Assembly: GCA_039029315.1 (NCBI GenBank)
Contig: JBCCGK010000032.1
Coordinates: 1-64,000, forward strand
Reading direction: 5' to 3'
Source: JBCCCJ01 sp039029315
GTDB lineage: Bacteria; Bacteroidota; Bacteroidia; J057
DNA: 64,000 nt
Position 1 is the first letter of the stretch. Each line of letters begins with the position of its first letter. This document shows, piece by piece, positions 60,260 through 64,000 of this stretch. The position numbers and the translations under genes were made by a program. The notes under the pieces were generated by a model. The model was not told the origin of the DNA. It worked only from the letters and a program-made list of their open reading frames with translations, and searched no databases.

Positions 60260-63200
60260 AAACCATCTCTATTCTCTCCCGATTTGTTTGCTTCTGTTTG
60301 TTGACAGTCAGTATAACATGGAGCAATACTGCCTTTTCCCAGAACAATAACCCTGCGTTTAATCTCTGGTTTGGGCAACAACTAGATCCTTCGGCCACAA
60401 GTCCGCTTATCGTTGCAGATGAGCAATGGTCGAACATGCAGCCAACTTCTTCGATTCCCTGGCCTTTTACGAATATTAGCAGTGAAGCCAAGGTCATTTT
60501 CAGCATGGATCTGGATGCTTTCCAGCCGACAGCCTATGAAGCAGAGATTGTCTTGAGCATCGATGCGCATGATGAAAACCTCAATGTTCAGACCTATTCC
60601 CGCACGCTCAACATTGCCTACGATCCTGCTGGTGGAACCACCTTTCCAGCGAGATCAGTAGTAAGTTTTTCAGATGTGTATTATCTGGAGATAGATGTTA
60701 CCCATCTTACAGTGGATGGTGTCCCGGTTGCAGGGAGCAACATTGAGAATTATCTACAACTTCAGGGCGGCATCAAAACCAACCGCATTTTTACGTTTGA
60801 CCGGAGTGAAACCTCCTATTTCACTTCCATCACGCCTGGTTCTGTTGCAGGAAAAGGAGATATTGACATTCATTGGTTCGATATTGATGGTGCAGAATCC
60901 TATGAGTTGGAATGCGTGTATGTCAACGACTATGGAGGAACGATCACTCCCCCTGTGCCAACCGCAGCCCTGAATTATGACTTCTCAAAAAATGCTACCC
61001 GAATCCATGTTACGGGCACCTCTTATAAATTATCCGTAGTCTCAGATAGAGGGTATATTCTGCTTCGGGTCAGAGGCCTTGGCAGGAGTCCGGATGCACC
61101 AGAGCAACGACAAGAAGGGGCGTGGAGCATTCCTGAGAGCGGTGTCATTGCCAGTGTTCAAAATCCCGCCGGTGGGGTAGATCCTGGCATCTATGTCAGT
61201 CAGGCCCATGAGCCTGGACTCAACTGGTCTTTCAGTCAAAATTTCGCAGAGAATGGCTTGAAAAAAGAAGTTGTCAGTTATGCAGATGAGGGATTTAAGG
61301 TTAGGCAGACTGTTACCAAAAACAATACAGATGAAAAAGCCATCATCATAGAACCCATCTATGATGCCCACGGTCGGGCTGTGATTCAACCCTTGCCTGT
61401 TCCAGTAGATGATCCTTTGCTGCAATTTTACCCCAATCAATACCTGAACACAGATGCGACGCCACAGCCTTATAGTTGGCATGATTTTGATCTGGATCAG
61501 GCCAATTGTGCCCTCAATACTGCCCCCATCAATACCAGCACGGCGGCTGGTGGCTATTATTCTCCCGACAATCCAGATCAGGAAGGTGCACAGGCCTGGC
61601 TTCCGGATGCGCAGGGCTATCCCTTTTCCCAACAGAAGTTTTATCCTGATCCCAGAGGCTTGGTCAGGAGTCAAGCTGGTCCAGGCCCCCATCACAAATT
61701 GGGTTCAGATCATGAGACCAATTATTATTATGCAGACCCCTCACAGGAAGAACTCAATCAGGTCTTCGGGACTGAGGTAGGCTATGCGTCCCAGTATCGC
61801 AAAATGATGGTGGAAGACCCCAACGGTCAAAAAAGCATTTCCGTCATCAATTCTTCAGGCCAGACCATCATGACCGCACTCGTCGGAGAGGCCCCTGACA
61901 ACCTCAATCCCTTACCCAATACCGCTCCACCTGTTACCAAAACCATTAACCTGCTCAATCGCAATGAGTTTGTCAAGGAGGATCATGCCTTTGTATCGGT
62001 CACAGAGCATCTGGTTCCAGAAGAAACCGATCACACATTCACCTATTCATTTGACAAGGCCATATTCGATGACCAATGTCTCAAAGAGGATGTTTGCTTT
62101 GATTGTGTCTATGATTTGAACATCCTGATTCAGGACAGCTGGGGAGTGGTAAAATTTGATCATACAGAGACCATCAGCCCCACTTCTCAATTGGATACGG
62201 AATGCAATGATCCCACAGATTTTGATCTTCCAGCCACTGTGGTTACCCTCCCTACAGGTACCTATACCATCACCAAAACCCTTACTGCCAATCAGGAAGC
62301 CATTCATTTTTATCTGGCCGAATATATGAAGCCGGAGAACAATACCTGTATTAAAACGCTGGATGATTTTGTTTCAGACTATATGTTTGAAATCGATTTT
62401 TCCATCTGTGATCTCGACTACTGTAGCTATGATTGTCTAATAGAGCTTGGTGATGAAAGCACCTGGCTAGCCAATAATTCTGGCCAAACCTCTGCCGATT
62501 ACGATTATGCGATGATGGATTGCAAGGCAGAATGCAACAAAACCAGCATTTGTGAATCTCTCTACAATCGAATGTTGGCAGATGTCAGTCCCGGCGGACA
62601 ATATGCCTTGTTTGATGCAGGAGGTCCCACCCCAACAGCCCCTGATCCTTACTCTTTGCTGAATATAACGGGGACCAATGATCTTCATGATCCAGCAGCA
62701 CCATACGCTGACCCAGGATTAGGATCAGACTATCATTTTCAAAACCAAACCTTCACCTATCTGGACCCGGATGGAAGTATTTCTTTGGTCAATGGGGTTG
62801 CTCCCAAAAACCTCCCGCTCAATGAATTTTTGCTCAATTGGCAGCCTAGTTGGGCAGAGGAGCTTGTTCGACTCCATCCAGAATACTGCATTTATGAGCG
62901 CTGCCTTGAAACAAGAGATAGCAAGCAATTTGACTATGACTTGATGGACATCAACACCTTTGATGAGGCGGTAGCAGCAGGATATATCTCTGGTGGGTCT
63001 GTCAATCTTATCAGCACCGATCCCTACTTCCTGAATAGCAGCAGCCCAGGATGGAGCAAGAAAACTGCCATGGAGAATGCGATCAATTTCTCCTTGTTCA
63101 ACATCAATGGGGATGATTATAGCATCATCGATTTGGCGATCGGTCTGGCAAACTGTAGAGATGCCACCGATGCTACCAGTTTTTTTGCTTGCATTGCCAG

Positions 63201-64000
63201 TGTCACCGACAAATCCTGCACCAGTGATTTGGAGTGGATCTATTACCGTACCTTATATCTCAGTAAGAAAAATCAGCTTGAACAGGAAATTCTCGAAACA
63301 CTTGCCTGTTATGGTGTGGAGTTTCCGGGAAAAGAAAGCCTCACCCCCACAGATGATGAACTATTTGGTGGAATTGACATCACACAAGATCCCCAAAGTA
63401 TGTTCAATAATGCGCAAGCCATCGCAACAGCTGGCATTACCTCTGGTTGTGAGGACATCTGCGACAGCTATGAGCAATATTGGCGAACCCAACTCCTTGG
63501 ATGTAGTCTGAGTCCAGCAGTCGAAGATGTCATCATTGGCCACTTTTTAGACATTTGTAAAGAAAGTTGTGGAGACACGGATTATCCCATGGGAGCGAGT
63601 TCAGTCCCCTCCCCTTCTACTTCTCCTTTGCAGTACCCTTCCTTTGCAGAGGTTCTGAAAGGCGAACTGAATCTGACGTCCGATCCCTTCGATCCAGATT
63701 TGTTGACCAATCCTGCTCTCTCCTTTGACCCCGATTGCAATGCACTCCTCATCACCATGCCTCCTCCTTATGGTTCGAGTGTGTCTGGCAATATTGGAGG
63801 GCCATCTCCCATCATGGACGAATGCGCATGTGAATCGATCCTGCTTGTGGAGAAAGAATTCAATGATCTCGAAGCCGCTAACAATCTTCCAACAGGCATT
63901 AGCAATCCAACCGATTATTTTGAATATGTCCATGGATTTCCTCTCCAGACCTTCCAAAGCAATGCTTGCGATTGTAACAATGCCTTTTTGGAAGATGGAA
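60256..64000 (+). CDS. Giant RHS-related protein (second of the pair), partial at window edge
   Basis: Open from ATG 60256 to the window end (1248 codons, no stop), so the 3' part is missing. Signal peptide about 1-29 (ends TAFSQ). An Ig-like N-part (30-300), then EPIYDAHGRAVIQPLPVPVD (about 370-390) and DPNGQKSISVINSSG followed by IMTALVGEAP (about 519-545), which match the opening of RHS/YD-repeat proteins that Bacteroidota use in polymorphic-toxin-like or surface proteins. Many Cys pairs (CFDCVYDL, CSYDCLIEL, CDCNNAF) suggest disulphide-linked modules. RHS repeats and any C-terminal effector would lie beyond the edge. Confidence 0.82.
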   Translation, partial: MKTISILSRFVCFCLLTVSITWSNTAFSQNNNPAFNLWFGQQLDPSATSPLIVADEQWSNMQPTSSIPWPFTNISSEAKVIFSMDLDAFQPTAYEAEIVLSIDAHDENLNVQTYSRTLNIAYDPAGGTTFPARSVVSFSDVYYLEIDVTHLTVDGVPVAGSNIENYLQLQGGIKTNRIFTFDRSETSYFTSITPGSVAGKGDIDIHWFDIDGAESYELECVYVNDYGGTITPPVPTAALNYDFSKNATRIHVTGTSYKLSVVSDRGYILLRVRGLGRSPDAPEQRQEGAWSIPESGVIASVQNPAGGVDPGIYVSQAHEPGLNWSFSQNFAENGLKKEVVSYADEGFKVRQTVTKNNTDEKAIIIEPIYDAHGRAVIQPLPVPVDDPLLQFYPNQYLNTDATPQPYSWHDFDLDQANCALNTAPINTSTAAGGYYSPDNPDQEGAQAWLPDAQGYPFSQQKFYPDPRGLVRSQAGPGPHHKLGSDHETNYYYADPSQEELNQVFGTEVGYASQYRKMMVEDPNGQKSISVINSSGQTIMTALVGEAPDNLNPLPNTAPPVTKTINLLNRNEFVKEDHAFVSVTEHLVPEETDHTFTYSFDKAIFDDQCLKEDVCFDCVYDLNILIQDSWGVVKFDHTETISPTSQLDTECNDPTDFDLPATVVTLPTGTYTITKTLTANQEAIHFYLAEYMKPENNTCIKTLDDFVSDYMFEIDFSICDLDYCSYDCLIELGDESTWLANNSGQTSADYDYAMMDCKAECNKTSICESLYNRMLADVSPGGQYALFDAGGPTPTAPDPYSLLNITGTNDLHDPAAPYADPGLGSDYHFQNQTFTYLDPDGSISLVNGVAPKNLPLNEFLLNWQPSWAEELVRLHPEYCIYERCLETRDSKQFDYDLMDINTFDEAVAAGYISGGSVNLISTDPYFLNSSSPGWSKKTAMENAINFSLFNINGDDYSIIDLAIGLANCRDATDATSFFACIASVTDKSCTSDLEWIYYRTLYLSKKNQLEQEILETLACYGVEFPGKESLTPTDDELFGGIDITQDPQSMFNNAQAIATAGITSGCEDICDSYEQYWRTQLLGCSLSPAVEDVIIGHFLDICKESCGDTDYPMGASSVPSPSTSPLQYPSFAEVLKGELNLTSDPFDPDLLTNPALSFDPDCNALLITMPPPYGSSVSGNIGGPSPIMDECACESILLVEKEFNDLEAANNLPTGISNPTDYFEYVHGFPLQTFQSNACDCNNAFLEDG

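Overview
The window is a stretch of a Bacteroidota chromosome, most likely from the Saprospiria/Cytophagia side of the phylum. The pointers are: several secreted proteins with C-terminal type IX secretion (T9SS) sorting domains; a sensor kinase of the Reg_prop/Y_Y_Y/LytS type paired with a LytTR regulator; a sigma factor/DUF4252 locus; a promoter element of the TAnnTTTG type; and giant RHS-like surface proteins of a kind I associate with this phylum. No rRNA, tRNA, CRISPR array, prophage or transposase gene was found. The first 20 kb and the middle are mostly on the minus strand; the last 17 kb are on the plus strand.

Layout. 0.2-4.3 kb: a membrane protein, then a compact carotenoid operon (crtI-crtB-idi-crtZ, minus strand) with no lycopene cyclase in the window. 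4.5-7.1 kb: a serine hydrolase with a large extra C-terminal region. 7.2-18.6 kb: a minus-strand run of secreted proteins: a GH13 amylase-type enzyme with three repeated accessory domains, a T9SS protein of unknown activity, a VOC protein, an arylsulfotransferase-like lipoprotein next to a sulfatase, and an eight-PKD T9SS protein. 19-25 kb: a GT9 glycosyltransferase, a sigma factor/putative anti-sigma/three DUF4252-type proteins, and an ABC-2 exporter. 25-36 kb (minus): an S9 peptidase, a TPR lipoprotein, a second sigma/putative anti-sigma pair, a MotA/MotB-like (ZorA/ZorB-like) membrane motor pair with an unknown envelope protein, and an M23 peptidase. 36-46 kb: a LytTR regulator, an exonuclease, a hybrid-type LytS sensor, YceI, a CbpA-like DnaJ, a 2OG-Fe(II) oxygenase, a Cys-rich secreted protein, a T9SS protein and a DUF6992-like membrane protein.

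46.7 kb to the window edge is one plus-strand, largely translationally coupled gene block: an outer-membrane beta-barrel protein, an LRR protein, a secreted beta-rich protein, a Skp/OmpH-like chaperone, a lipoprotein, a 2211-residue RHS-related protein, a LolA-like protein and a second giant RHS-related protein cut by the edge. This looks like a dedicated envelope-export/surface-display system and is the best candidate for an undescribed system here.

A second notable signal is a family of short non-coding mobile elements (MITE-like): three 159-bp copies and one 84-bp internally deleted copy, at 18.8, 34.7, 40.5 and 45.7 kb. They have inverted ends AGACTGTTT/AAACAGTCT and a central hairpin, and are flanked by 5-bp target duplications of type CTNAG. 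In three of the four, the stop codon of the neighbouring gene lies inside the flanking 5-mer, which suggests insertion at stop codons without damage to the protein.
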